NCBI RefSeq assembly: GCF_026262505.1
Contig: NC_067206.1
Location: 13,574,205-13,638,204 of the forward strand
Direction of reading: 5' to 3'
Length of the DNA: 64,000 nucleotides
From: Trichomonas vaginalis G3
Taxonomy: Eukaryota > Parabasalia > Trichomonadida > Trichomonadidae
The position numbers and the translations under genes were made by a program. The notes under the pieces are model-generated. The model was not told the origin of the DNA. It saw only the letters and a list, made by a program, of their open reading frames with translations, and did no database searches. Shown one piece after another: positions 37,322-47,298 of this stretch. How positions within the stretch are numbered: the stretch's first letter is position 1; the number at the start of each line of letters is the position of its first letter.

Positions 37322-39472
37322 TTATTTCATGCAATGTTTTATTTCTGTGCCATCTTCAAGTATACCCCAATATTTCCTTTTCGATATTACATGAACTTCG
37401 GAAAATACCTTATCTAGCTTAAAACAGCCCATCTTTTCACCGACCATTCCCATTTCAATGAGTTTGTTGTATCCTTCTTCGTTCGTCATGAGTGCGTCAA
37501 TGTTCTCATAGTAAACCACAACTTTGGATTTGACTTCGGAGAAGAATTTGTTGTAGTTGTCAAGGACTGCTTTTGCGAACTGAGGGTAAGACCAATGTTC
37601 GACAATAGGTTTTAATGTGGTTACTAAGCCACTTTGACTTGAGTGAACTCGTACTTCAAAACAAAAGGAGAAAACCTTTCAACAAAGTTGTCGACCTTCT
37701 CATAATGTTTACTCTTCATCTTTTGAGGTTTCTTAATGGAATATCCCCATGTCGAATTCATAAGCAATTTGAGTGTCATTGCAAGTTTGGGGTTTGAAGC
37801 TTTCCTAAATCATATACAGTTGTTGTATGACTTTTCCAACTGTATAGTTCCTTCCCGGGAACTCACCATCTTCGTTTGGAATCCAGTCGGCAATATATTG
37901 GACAAAACTCATGTACGCAGCGTTAAGGTCGACATAGTATATCTTTTCGTTTGAGTCGAACTTGTCGCAACCAATTGGTCCAGTTTGTGGAATTCAAGTG
38001 GTCTCTATCTTCTGCGAAACTTCTCCTGTTATCTCATAAACATCGTCGAAGCAACCTGTTTCATATAAAACCTTCTGACCTAACTCAGATGCTCTCCAAT
38101 ACAATTTGACGTCAATTGGATGTCTCAATGGAAGTTTGTTTATAGCATCTTGAAGTTCTTGCAACCTCATTGGAAGTTCTTCTGGTTCAGGTTGGTATCC
38201 GAACAATCCAACTCCTTGTGGAATTGTGTACTTCTTTTGTGCTAGAACTTTGTCTGGAACAACTTTTGGTCTTGCTAACAATGAAAAGTTTGTTTCGTCT
38301 TTTGGTACAAAGGTTTCTGTCAGCTTGTCATCTGGAATTGGTTCCAACAAACCTTTCTCGAAAAGAATGTTTACAGCTCTGACAATGTTGCACTTGCATT
38401 TTCCGAACAATGGGTTTGTAAGACTTTCGTTCAACATGAAGTGGTTGTGGACAAGTACAATCTTCAACCATGGTAAGTCTTTGTCAACAACATAGTCGTC
38501 ATGTGAAGAACCTTTAGCTGTAGGTATGTTGACTCGGATGTTGACATTTGCCAACGGTGCAATTTTTGCCAATTGACCTCTGAGAATGTACCTTGTCTTC
38601 ACACATGACTCAAGATACTTCATCTTCTCATCTGTAACAAGACCAGAGTTCCTGAGACATGTAAGAATGCAAGGTTCGTTGACAATTGTTTCAATTGAAT
38701 TGTAAATTCCATACCTTGTCAAGTCAATGTCAGACTTATTTATGAAGGGGAAGTATCCAGCATGTTGTCTGACTGCTTGAGGGTTAGGTTGGTACCATTC
38801 GAACTTGACACTTGCAATTCCTTCAATTGCATTCAAAATGTCTGAGTCGGAGTCAACCATTTGTTCTCTCTTTGTAGTCTTGAAAGCGTCAAGAAGTTGT
38901 GCGGCTGTTGTGACATTGCCATATGCATAGTAAATGTGACCATCCAAATCTGTTATGGTCAATCTGAGATTGTGTCCTTTCTTATTTCCGTCTTGTATGG
39001 CAGCAAGTACTCCCATGAAGCCTTCTTTGTTCTTTCCTTCGTCAAAGTTTACTGTAAAGGTTCGACCAGATGTAATTTTACTTCTAACTTCACGATACTT
39101 TTGATATGCATATCTTGTTCTTTCCATGGGAGCATGTGCGTCTTCACCTTTTCCTTTTTTCCTTCTCAAAGGATGCAATTGTTCGTCATGTTTCCAGTAG
39201 AATCTGGCAAAGCCGTCGTGTCCTTCAACTTGAGGTTCACTAACATCGAAAGGTATGTCCATAAGACGTTCTTCTTCTAACCTCTCTAGTCTGTTTGGAT
39301 AATTGGCACGTGCTGTTTCCAAATCCATTTCGTAGCGAAGACCAGACAATTTGTCATAGACTTTTATGGGTCTTCCCTTCCTATATTTAAAATTCTTCGA
39401 AACTCTCCAACCATATCTTTGCAACTCTGCTTTTATTCTAGCAGACTTTCTGTCCATTCTATATGGGGGCAT
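37322..39472 (-). pseudogene. Family A DNA polymerase B (broken, more complete copy)
   Basis: A protein-primed-type replicative polymerase. The N-terminal 490 residues form a large open frame with an Arg-rich head. Palm motifs follow near the other end: YVDLNAAYMSF (motif A, about 37.9 kb), NSTWGYS (motif B, about 37.75 kb), YYENIDALMT (motif C region, about 37.5 kb) and a final KRKYWG. It has three or four breaks. No HNH insert is visible, unlike family B. Its start spacer is the A/T-run type shared with helicase and SSB-like genes. Confidence 0.82.
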
Positions 39473-39503
39473 TTTTATAAAAATAAAAAAATATTTTTTC
39501 TCT

Positions 39504-40100
39504 TTACTTTACATAACCACCTGCTGCCATAAGTCTTTGACGCCAACCCATACCAGCTAATGAAGGTTGACTTGGTTTAGTTTTGAAACTAAACTTTGGT
39601 TTCTCTTCTTCTATCGGTTTATCTTCAGTTTTTGGTTTTTCTTCTTCTATCGGTTTTTCGTCACTTTTCGGTTCCTTTGACTTTACCTCACCTGCAGGAA
39701 CAGTTGTGTCGTCAACATCTTCATAAATATCATATGCCATTTGTTTTTGTTTTCCTTTCAACTTTTTGTGTTTGTTGTAAAGTTTAGAATATTTCGACTC
39801 TAAGTCAATGAGATGTTCTATAATGAACTGTTGGTCAGTGAAGTAAACTTTTCCATCTGTTGTCTCGAAAGCTCCTTCAGACTTCAATATTTTATTTGTG
39901 AGAGTCTGTTTCTTTTTTGAGATACTAGCCGTTCCATTTCTATGAAAAGTGACTTTATAGTTAGAGTTTGTATTTCCAGACCTGGCACTTTCTATTATTG
40001 AATTTTTCTCTTCATCTGTAAGTTCTTTGACAGGTTTTGACAATGGTTCTGAACTTTTTGTTTGTGGTGTCAAATCTACCGTTTCAACTTCTTCGGTCAT
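39504..40100 (-). CDS. Charged protein, 198 aa (A2)
   Basis: The counterpart of 1586-2176. The acidic segment carries an extra KPIEEEKPK unit, showing that this stretch expands and shrinks in frame. The C-terminal GMGWRQRLMAAGGYVK is unchanged. Confidence 0.75.
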   Translation of the reverse strand: MTEEVETVDLTPQTKSSEPLSKPVKELTDEEKNSIIESARSGNTNSNYKVTFHRNGTASISKKKQTLTNKILKSEGAFETTDGKVYFTDQQFIIEHLIDLESKYSKLYNKHKKLKGKQKQMAYDIYEDVDDTTVPAGEVKSKEPKSDEKPIEEEKPKTEDKPIEEEKPKFSFKTKPSQPSLAGMGWRQRLMAAGGYVK

Positions 40101-40119
40101 TTCATCTCAGTAAAAAATT

Positions 40120-40272
40120 TTAGTTTGGTTTGTTTTCAACTGGTTGTTGAGGTTTTTTAAGTCGGTCTAAAACTTCCTGAGGTATAGGAAAAACTTGACA
40201 AACACGTGGTGTAACTGCTGGAAGCCGACAAATCCATCTTGAACCCATTTGTCTCAATGCTGTATTGTTCAT
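40120..40272 (-). CDS. Small protein, 50 aa (A2)
   Basis: The counterpart of 2191-2346, one residue shorter. Start MNNTALRQMGSRWICRLPAV. The frame is kept despite the length change, and the flanking spacers are identical to those in A1, which supports it as a real gene. Confidence 0.65.
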   Translation of the reverse strand: MNNTALRQMGSRWICRLPAVTPRVCQVFPIPQEVLDRLKKPQQPVENKPN

Positions 40273-40291
40273 TTCATCTCAGTAAAAAACT

Positions 40292-40693
40292 TTACATTCC
40301 CCACGTTTGAGGTGGTTGAGGTTGGTTATTGTTTACCCACTGTTGTGCATGGTTATATCCTCTGTTAAAGAATCTTTCACCTTGGTCCATATAGTGTCCT
40401 GCTTGGTTATAGTAGTCATTTGCTTTGTTATAATAGTTTCCTGCTTGTCTTCCTACATTGTCCATCCATCCTTGAACTTTTCCTCTTGTTTCAGGATTTG
40501 GAATAAGATTTGTTGCATCTCGTGCTACCTCCCAACCTTTCTGTACAGTTTGTATAATAGGTTGTGCTTTCTCTTTAAGTATACCTAATGTACTCAAAAT
40601 CTTCCTTCCAACTCCAAATACACCTCTGGCTATTGTTCCCACTGCGGGTAAAAATCTAGATGCAACTCCTGCTAACGCGCCAAATAAACCCAT
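40292..40693 (-). CDS. Amphipathic Gly-rich protein, 133 aa (A2)
   Basis: The counterpart of 2366-2767 with only two or three residue changes. The N-terminus MGLFGALAGVASRFLPAVG is unchanged. Whole. Confidence 0.75.
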   Translation of the reverse strand: MGLFGALAGVASRFLPAVGTIARGVFGVGRKILSTLGILKEKAQPIIQTVQKGWEVARDATNLIPNPETRGKVQGWMDNVGRQAGNYYNKANDYYNQAGHYMDQGERFFNRGYNHAQQWVNNNQPQPPQTWGM

Positions 40694-40709
40694 TTCTTAT
40701 AGGATAAAA
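40694..40709. promoter_or_regulatory. 16-bp divergent start spacer (A2)
   Basis: TTCTTATAGGATAAAA, identical to 2768-2783, between the 133-aa gene and the integrase. Confidence 0.6.
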
Positions 40710-41668
40710 ATGACGAATCCAAACAAGGACCCCTATGTTTCTAAGGCAACAAAGAAAGCACTCATGGTAAAAATCTTTAGTTCAACACCAAATGCTTGGT
40801 TTATGGATATCTTGGAAAACATTCCGAGAGTTAGAACAGATGGACCACCATACTGGCTAATATTTGTCGGTCAAAACACAAGATACTGTGAAGCCATACC
40901 ATTATGGTCCAAAAATATTTTAGATGTGAAAACTGCTTTGACAATATTCGTTGACAAATACCATCCAACAAAACTGACATCTGACTGTGAAAGTTCTTTC
41001 AAATCAGATGATGTAAAGAACTATCTGCGTTCAAAAAATGTAAACCAATATTTCATTGTCGACCAAAACCATTCTGCTCTTGGTGTCATTGACGGTTGTA
41101 TAAAAATGTTAAGAGACTTAAACCAACCACAAGGTGGTGAAGCAAATGAAATGTCATATGACGACAAGTATAGACACTTCTCCATGGCAAAGATGAGACA
41201 AGTTTTAAATATTTACAATAGCCGTAAACAAAAAGGTTTGGGAAACCACTCCCCCGAAGAAATGAAAAACAACCCTGACTTAGAGAAAGACTATATATTT
41301 AATAATTTAGTCAAAAGAGACAAACAAGAAAGAATGCCGGGCTTCAAACTTCAGAAAGGTGACAAAGTAAAAATAGAAATACCTAAACGCGACCCATATG
41401 AAAATACTATTGACTATGACAACAATGGGAACCCGACAGGTACTCACATTCGTGTTCGTAAAAATAGAAGAAAGTATACAAGAGAATATTATGAAGTTTT
41501 AGGCAAACATGGCAAAATGTACACACTGCAAGCAGAAGATAAAACGACTATTGTCAGACCTCGTTTCAAACTTGTCAAAGTTCAAGGTGGTATACTTTCA
41601 AAGACAGTTCCTAACAAATATAGACAACTCCAGACGAATATGCTAAAGAAGTTGAAAATGACGACTAA
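40710..41668 (+). pseudogene. rve-type integrase, family A (A2, nearly whole)
   Basis: The counterpart of 2784-3743. The catalytic triad surroundings WFMDILE, LTSDCESSF and ALGVIDGC are all present. It has about one break, near the C-terminal end and outside the catalytic core. It overlaps the convergent fibre stop. Confidence 0.8.
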
Positions 41669-43050
41669 GCATTTCTATACCATGCGTAAACTGTCATGTA
41701 AGGTTGCATGTAGTCTTTACTTTGTCCCGTTGTTTGCGTATACCCTGAAACGAAATGTGTATGGTCTCCTCCTACCTCAGTGTTATCCAAGTAACAATTT
41801 ATAGCAAACTGAACGTTGTCTTTAACATCATATCCTTTACCTTTTGTCATTCCTGTCCAATCCCAATATTTATGCCTATGCCCACCTTCTCGAGATGTAG
41901 TTAAACTTACGTAGTGACTGTGCGCAGGTAAGTTTGCACCTGAAATCGTTTTACTTCCACCTGTTTCCTTTGAAGAGTTTGCACAATACAAAAACCTGTC
42001 GACTATTTGAGTCCAAGTTCCAAAACCAAGTACTACTTCTGGTCTGGTAGAGTTCATTGACGTATAAATAGAGCCTGTAGGATATAATGTTTGAAGTATT
42101 TCTGTCTTTAATGTTTGAAGCTCTGTTTTGTCTGCTTTCTTGTCTAACATTGCTGGTAGTTCATATGCTTCAAAGTTTCTGGCATGACTTTCAATGTTCC
42201 TGCAACTGTTATCTAAATTGTTTAGTGTATCTTTTACGCTTGTACTTGGATTCTCTAAAGGTGCACTTGAACCAAGGTCAAAGTTCAATATTATATCATC
42301 TGCTGTAAAAGTTGTAAAACTTGTATGTGTATGAGTCTTATTTGCTTTCTTCTCTAACTCATCGTTAACATAAGTTTTATCTGCTTTAAGGTCTAAACAT
42401 CCTGAAACCCATCCTGTATCGGCTTTAGTTTTTAAAATCTTCGATGTCCATTCATGGTACCAGTCAACCCTTTCTTTCATTTCGTTATCTTTTTCATCCA
42501 CATATTCCTTATCTGCTTTCTTCACTAACACACTAGCCACCAATTCCTTATCTGCTTTCTTTTCAAGGCTAACGTTTAAGTCTGTTATTTCAGATATAGA
42601 ATGTGTATGAGTCTTTTTAGAATATTCGTTTTCAGCTCTTGTCACTTCACTTGACATTTTATTGTCAACATATGTTTTGTCTGCTAGTTCAGGATGAGTA
42701 TGTTCTTTTGTTGCATAAGCTTTGTCAGCTCTTTCTTCTTCTTTTGCTATTGCATCGTCTACATATGTTTTGTCTGCTTTGTTGTCAACATCTGCTTTCA
42801 AAAGAAGTTCAGATATAGGTTTCTCGTTTAAAGTTCCTTTTGTTGGATTTATACAAACAGTATGGTTCTTATTGTCTTGAAACAGAAACTCATCTGTCAT
42901 TGGGTTTAATGTCAGTTTTAAGTTTCCTTCTTTCAATGACTCAGATATCTTAGAATAGTTTGAAAAGTTTGTTGTGTTCTTATTTAGAGCTTGCAAAATG
43001 AGTTGTCGGTTGTGTTGTATTTCTCTCATAGACGCTGTTTCATTCGACAT
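41665..43050 (-). CDS. Phage-type tail fibre protein, 461 aa (A2, whole)
   Basis: The complete fibre. Residues 1-60 are the attachment region. Residues about 60-250 form a shaft of KADKxYVDD/KKADK units, with one module (WYHEW, KADTGWVSGCLDLKADKTYV) that also occurs twice in the B1 shaft gene. Residues 250-330 are a helical neck (SCRNIESHARNFEAYELP). Residues 330-461 form the phage collar/baseplate-type tip with PTGSIYTSMNSTRPE, PAHSHYV, GGHRHKYWDW, DHTHFVSGY and MQPYMTVYAWYR. The shaft differs from A1, where HTHTI repeats replace part of it. Expected at capsid vertices, binding host cells. Confidence 0.85.
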   Translation of the reverse strand: MSNETASMREIQHNRQLILQALNKNTTNFSNYSKISESLKEGNLKLTLNPMTDEFLFQDNKNHTVCINPTKGTLNEKPISELLLKADVDNKADKTYVDDAIAKEEERADKAYATKEHTHPELADKTYVDNKMSSEVTRAENEYSKKTHTHSISEITDLNVSLEKKADKELVASVLVKKADKEYVDEKDNEMKERVDWYHEWTSKILKTKADTGWVSGCLDLKADKTYVNDELEKKANKTHTHTSFTTFTADDIILNFDLGSSAPLENPSTSVKDTLNNLDNSCRNIESHARNFEAYELPAMLDKKADKTELQTLKTEILQTLYPTGSIYTSMNSTRPEVVLGFGTWTQIVDRFLYCANSSKETGGSKTISGANLPAHSHYVSLTTSREGGHRHKYWDWTGMTKGKGYDVKDNVQFAINCYLDNTEVGGDHTHFVSGYTQTTGQSKDYMQPYMTVYAWYRNA

Positions 43051-43068
43051 TTTTATTCTAGATAAAAT
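43051..43068. promoter_or_regulatory. 18-bp palindromic divergent start spacer (A2)
   Basis: TTTTATTCTAGATAAAAT, one base different from 5066-5083, with TTTTAT and ATAAAA arms kept. Confidence 0.6.
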
Positions 43069-43914
43069 ATGCTTTCAATAGAAAAAGAAAATTCTAGAGT
43101 TGCTACAACTAAACCATTAGATGAACTTTTTACGAATGTCGGTCAAAAGTTTGAGACAGAGACCGTAAAGCATGAAGGCTATCGTTTTGACTACCCGTTA
43201 AGATGGCTAAGAGACCCATCCGTCACAAAAGCTATTGGCTTTCGTAGAATGAAGTTCATTTCAGAAGCCATACATGGTTTCCCATTTACGGTCGGTTTTG
43301 AAATTCGATACTATAACAAAGAAAAACGTATGTATGAGAAATTTGAACAGGGAAAACTTTTACAAGTTAGTTTGCTTGTAACTTAGAAACAACTCTTCAA
43401 GCTTTTCAAGAAAAAATAAACGATATCTATCTCGAATATGCAAAGCAGTATAACATTGACGAAGGAGAGTACCATCTCGATATTATATATGACAGGAAAA
43501 ATGCAACTGTTAAAATCAATAGAATAGAAGACCTTGGAGAAAACGTTTATATTTCTACAAAATATAACAACTTGGCATGGTATAGATTTTTGAGGATGTT
43601 AAATCAGCCTGCAGAATATCCAGTACACCCGGACTTTTATGAAGTCGAAAACCTAATGGAACATATGAAATGTTTTCGACTCAGATGCTATTATAGTTCA
43701 TGCTTCATTTTCTGGTGCACAAAACTCTTTTTTATGCTTGGCAAATGACTTTTACGAAAAACCTACAAAGTTATACGAACCACCAAGTGGAAGTATTTCA
43801 GACTTTCAAGTATGGTTTACTACAGATGGAAGAAAAAGAATAATTCCATTATACCATGCGTTTTACTTAGAACTTAGTTTCATATACAACTACTATCGAA
43901 CGGTAAAAATATAA
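43069..43914 (+). pseudogene. 282-aa family A protein (A2, broken)
   Basis: The counterpart of the whole gene at 5084-5932. Blocks YRFDYPLRWL and SDFQVWFTT are present. It has two or three breaks. Confidence 0.7.
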
Positions 43915-43918
43915 TTTT

Positions 43919-44161
43919 TTAATACGGTTGAGGTGTTGGATTTGGTTGCCAACTTGACTGTGGTGCAGGTTCAGGCTGTTGTATAACAGGAGCTTGTTCT
44001 TCTGGTTCAGGGTCTTTAGGTATAATACCAACAAACTGACCTACTCTTTTACCAATATTTTTGACTCCGTTCCAAATTCCTCTTCCGACAGATTTTATTC
44101 CATTCCATATACCTCTTCCAACATTTCGAAAGAAGTTTCCTATTCTTCCAAAGAAACCCAT
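43919..44161 (-). CDS. Amphipathic Gly/Arg/Trp peptide, 80 aa (A2)
   Basis: Protein identical to 5937-6179; only silent base changes are seen, which hints at selection on the protein. Tandem GRGIWNG units form the basic helix. Confidence 0.75.
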   Translation of the reverse strand: MGFFGRIGNFFRNVGRGIWNGIKSVGRGIWNGVKNIGKRVGQFVGIIPKDPEPEEQAPVIQQPEPAPQSSWQPNPTPQPY

Positions 44162-44179
44162 TTTACTATATGTAAAAAT

Positions 44180-44542
44180 CTAATGTCCGCCTAGTCTCTT
44201 ACGTTTCCTGTTGAGTTCCATAGCATTCTTTAACTGGAGCTCATACATTCTGTTTCTCCTCTGGTAGAAAACATATTCTGGGTCAACTCCTGTGTTCGCG
44301 TCATCTGCATAAAGTTGTTTATATCCCACTTCAGGGTTTGTATAAAACTCTTTCCATCTCATATTTGCATACCATGGTGGCAAACCTAACGCAGCGTCAT
44401 TTGACATGGCAGTTTGCATTTGTACATCTGTTGGCACTTGACCATAGTTTGCCATTGCAGTTTGTATTCTAACTTCATTTGGAATATTCTCTGGGTTTGG
44501 TTGTCCAGGTTGCTGTGCATTTGCTAAGTTCTGTGCGTCCAT
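44180..44542 (-). CDS. Conserved family A protein, 120 aa (A2)
   Basis: Protein identical to 6198-6560, with the differences between copies silent. Tandem QTAMANYGQ/QTAMSND units and a basic NRKRKRLGGH end. Confidence 0.7.
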   Translation of the reverse strand: MDAQNLANAQQPGQPNPENIPNEVRIQTAMANYGQVPTDVQMQTAMSNDAALGLPPWYANMRWKEFYTNPEVGYKQLYADDANTGVDPEYVFYQRRNRMYELQLKNAMELNRKRKRLGGH

Positions 44543-44565
44543 TTAATATTAGATAAAAATATCTC

Positions 44566-44697
44566 TTACGAGTACATATGCTGAACATTTGCAGACATTG
44601 GTTCATCTTCATATTCTCTGTACCTTTCTGCCACGTCAAATAAGTAAATGACACAATGGAAAAAACCTAAAACAAGTAGTCCTATTTCAAACCACAT
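44566..44697 (-). CDS. Small single-pass membrane protein, 43 aa (A2)
   Basis: The counterpart of 6584-6715. The hydrophobic segment FEIGLLVLGFFHCVIYLF is followed by DVAERYREYEDEP. Again it overlaps the methyltransferase end by 16 bases. Confidence 0.65.
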   Translation of the reverse strand: MWFEIGLLVLGFFHCVIYLFDVAERYREYEDEPMSANVQHMYS

Positions 44698-45500
44698 TTA
44701 CTTACTAGTAAAATTTCTTTGTTATGACACTTTCTCCGGTTTATAGGACCTCTCTCATATTCTATCTTGTCATATCTAAACTCATAGTCATGTATGTCCT
44801 CTAACCATCTCATAACGGTTTCCAAACCACTTTTATCGGATGTAAAGTAAAAGCATGGACAGTTATGTAAAACGTCTAAAGTTTCTAAAGAGTCTCTCAA
44901 AGTCCAGTCTACTTGGTATTGAAAATCCCATGTGTTATAGAACGGTGGGTCCACTATAAAGAAAACATTTTCCTTGTCTTTATATTTTTCATACAACTCT
45001 GTCCAATGACATCTCACAAACTCTATACCCTCAATATATTTTTCTATGTTCTCTTTGAAAACATTTGTATAGTTAAGATATAAAACGTTTGACATAAGTG
45101 TTTCAATGTCATGAACTCTTATAGAACCACTATATAATAGTCTAGCAGATATACTATCCCAGTCTATATATTCTGCTTTTTTCAAAACCTCTCTCACAAT
45201 ATTTTTGTTATCTAATGGTATACGTTCCATCTTACCTATAGATATCTTTTCTTTTAACTCTTTCAATATTTTGTTAGTGTCTGGAATATGTTTGAGACGG
45301 TCCATATAGTTGTCGAAGTCATTGCATATAATCTTTGAGTCTGGGAATATTGTATGGCACAAATGGGATATATAGAAACTTCCACCGAACAAATCTACAA
45401 ATGTTAGACCATTCGGTAGTTTCTTAAGTTCTCTCAATAGAATATCTTTACATTTACTCTTATTTCCAAAGAACGGTAACGGTGGTTTTGTAAAATTCAT
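44682..45500 (-). CDS. D12-class adenine-N6 DNA methyltransferase (A2)
   Basis: A 272-aa copy with a handful of conservative changes against A1. PFFGNKSK, FVDLFGG and DPPFYN are all intact. Whole in both elements, so probably a needed function such as marking element DNA. Confidence 0.88.
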   Translation of the reverse strand: MNFTKPPLPFFGNKSKCKDILLRELKKLPNGLTFVDLFGGSFYISHLCHTIFPDSKIICNDFDNYMDRLKHIPDTNKILKELKEKISIGKMERIPLDNKNIVREVLKKAEYIDWDSISARLLYSGSIRVHDIETLMSNVLYLNYTNVFKENIEKYIEGIEFVRCHWTELYEKYKDKENVFFIVDPPFYNTWDFQYQVDWTLRDSLETLDVLHNCPCFYFTSDKSGLETVMRWLEDIHDYEFRYDKIEYERGPINRRKCHNKEILLVSKCGLK

Positions 45501-45551
45501 TTATATATAATAATAAAAATGTTTTTACCCGAAAAGTAACAAAATTTCTTA

Positions 45552-45613
45552 GGGGCTAGAGGGCACGAAGTGCCTGGAAGCCCCACTACCTTTTTTTTTT
45601 TTTTTTTTTTTTT
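45552..45613. repeat. B2 left terminal repeat plus T run
   Basis: GGGGCTAGAGGGCACGAAGT and GCCTGGAAGCCCCACTACC, then about 23 T. It has the same hairpin as B1. The sequence just outside differs from that beside B1. Confidence 0.75.
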
Positions 45614-46418
45614 CATTACATGCATTCTTAAAATCATCCGATTTTTCTAATTTACGTCTATCACTTTCTTTAATTAAATCAAAGTTATATCCTTGTTGAG
45701 AATAAAGTGGTTTCTTTATCAATTCCTTGAACGCTTCTGAAAGTGAAGATGAAGAAATTCTTGCCACTTGAATTGGTTTAAATTCTGCTTTCATTGCTTC
45801 TTTCTGTTCATTTAACACTGGATCGAATAAAGCAACTTTAAAGAATTTCTTAGCTGGAATTTCAGGTCTCAAATTTGCATATTGACCATCAAACTGGTTA
45901 ACATATTGAGGTAATCCGTTTGGTCCTTCTTCAATAGCATTTAATTCTTCATTGAAATAAGAATATGGATTATGACGGTATGAAAGAATTGGTCCATCTT
46001 TACTGTCTTCGATATGTTGTTTAACAGCTTTTCCATTTTCATCAAATTGCATAGGATAACGTTCATTATATGCTTTACGTTTAGGATAATCCGTCATTGT
46101 TAATTTATACCCATTTATGACTTTAATATTTCCTTGACCATCAGTAACAAAGACTTCATTTATACCATCAGGCTTTCCATTTGGTCCTGTAATGTCTGCT
46201 TCATGTGCTTCCCAATTTGGTCCATGACGTTTGGCATATGCTTGAGCTTCTGGTAATGTTAAAACGTTTCTCATTTGTTTAACATCCTTTTGAAGACCGG
46301 CAACAATGTGGACTAATTCTTTCATTCCGTCTGGAACTTTCATAGTTCTATTATATGCACCCTTTTTGTTTGTTCCTTGTTTTAATGGAACCTGTAGAAG
46401 ATTTGCAATTTCTGTCAT
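45614..46418 (-). pseudogene. Family B unknown protein (B2, ends at element end)
   Basis: The clearest copy of this gene (see 15894-16756). Start [15 protein letters not shown]. The Lys/Gly-rich head contains a short helical stretch ([15 protein letters not shown]). The middle has [19 protein letters not shown], which is strand-like, then [18 protein letters not shown], and the end is helical. It runs into the homopolymer and terminal repeat, whose translation is not a real tail. Role unknown; a virion protein is likely from its place beside the ATPase. Confidence 0.65.
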
Positions 46419-46458
46419 GTTTAATTATAAATAAAAAATAAAAATTAATTATAAAAAG

Positions 46459-47274
46459 TTATTCGAATTTAATGGAACCTTTATTTAAATCAACTATTAT
46501 TTTTCCATGTTCTCCTAATTGTTGATATTGTGTGTAAAGTTCATTAATGCTCATTGGTAAATTCACTTGATAAAGCATAACGTTCAACTGTTGACGACTA
46601 AACCCACTGAAAATGAAAAGGGTGGACAGGTTTGATTTAATGTTTGTGCTTAATGCTTTAAAGTATTGAACAGCCATGAAGAATGAACACTGAATATGTC
46701 GACATTGAGTTAATAATTGATTAAAATATGATTTCTCATTAGTTATTAGTTTTGATTTCACGGCATCATCTAGAAAAATTAGTGAATGCAAAAATTCTTT
46801 ATCAAAATTTGAAATAGAAAGTGTTTCAAATAATTCATCCCTTTGTTTATCAATAATTTTATCATCTAATCCTTGCTTCTTGATTGTATTATATAACTCT
46901 TTATACATTAAAAAGTTTTTCAAATAATCTTCCGCTTCTTCTTGTGATAAATAAATAATTGGAATTTTGATTAAATGCTTTAAAGATTCAAATGTATCAT
47001 CTGAAGGTGAACCTGAACGGTTGATATAAATTAACACATGTGAATAGGGTGAAGTGTTAGCAATAATGATAATTTGTTTTAATATCGTTAATGTTTTACC
47101 TTTATTTTGTTTACCAATTGCTGCAGTGATTGAATTTAAATAACATTCAGAATATGGAATTTTCATTAATTTTTCCTTAGATAGAGCATTTCTATTATCA
47201 CTCAATGCTTCATTAATCATATCATCTATGTATGTATTATATACTCCTGTTAATTCTTCAGAATTGAAATCCAT
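46459..47274 (-). CDS. A32-like DNA packaging ATPase, family B (B2)
   Basis: Same protein as 16796-17611 with a single residue change. AAIGKQNKGKT and SLIFLDDAV motifs intact. The gap to the capsid gene is 24 bases. Confidence 0.88.
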   Translation of the reverse strand: MDFNSEELTGVYNTYIDDMINEALSDNRNALSKEKLMKIPYSECYLNSITAAIGKQNKGKTLTILKQIIIIANTSPYSHVLIYINRSGSPSDDTFESLKHLIKIPIIYLSQEEAEDYLKNFLMYKELYNTIKKQGLDDKIIDKQRDELFETLSISNFDKEFLHSLIFLDDAVKSKLITNEKSYFNQLLTQCRHIQCSFFMAVQYFKALSTNIKSNLSTLFIFSGFSRQQLNVMLYQVNLPMSINELYTQYQQLGEHGKIIVDLNKGSIKFE

Positions 47275-47298
47275 TTAATCAAAAATAAATTTATAATT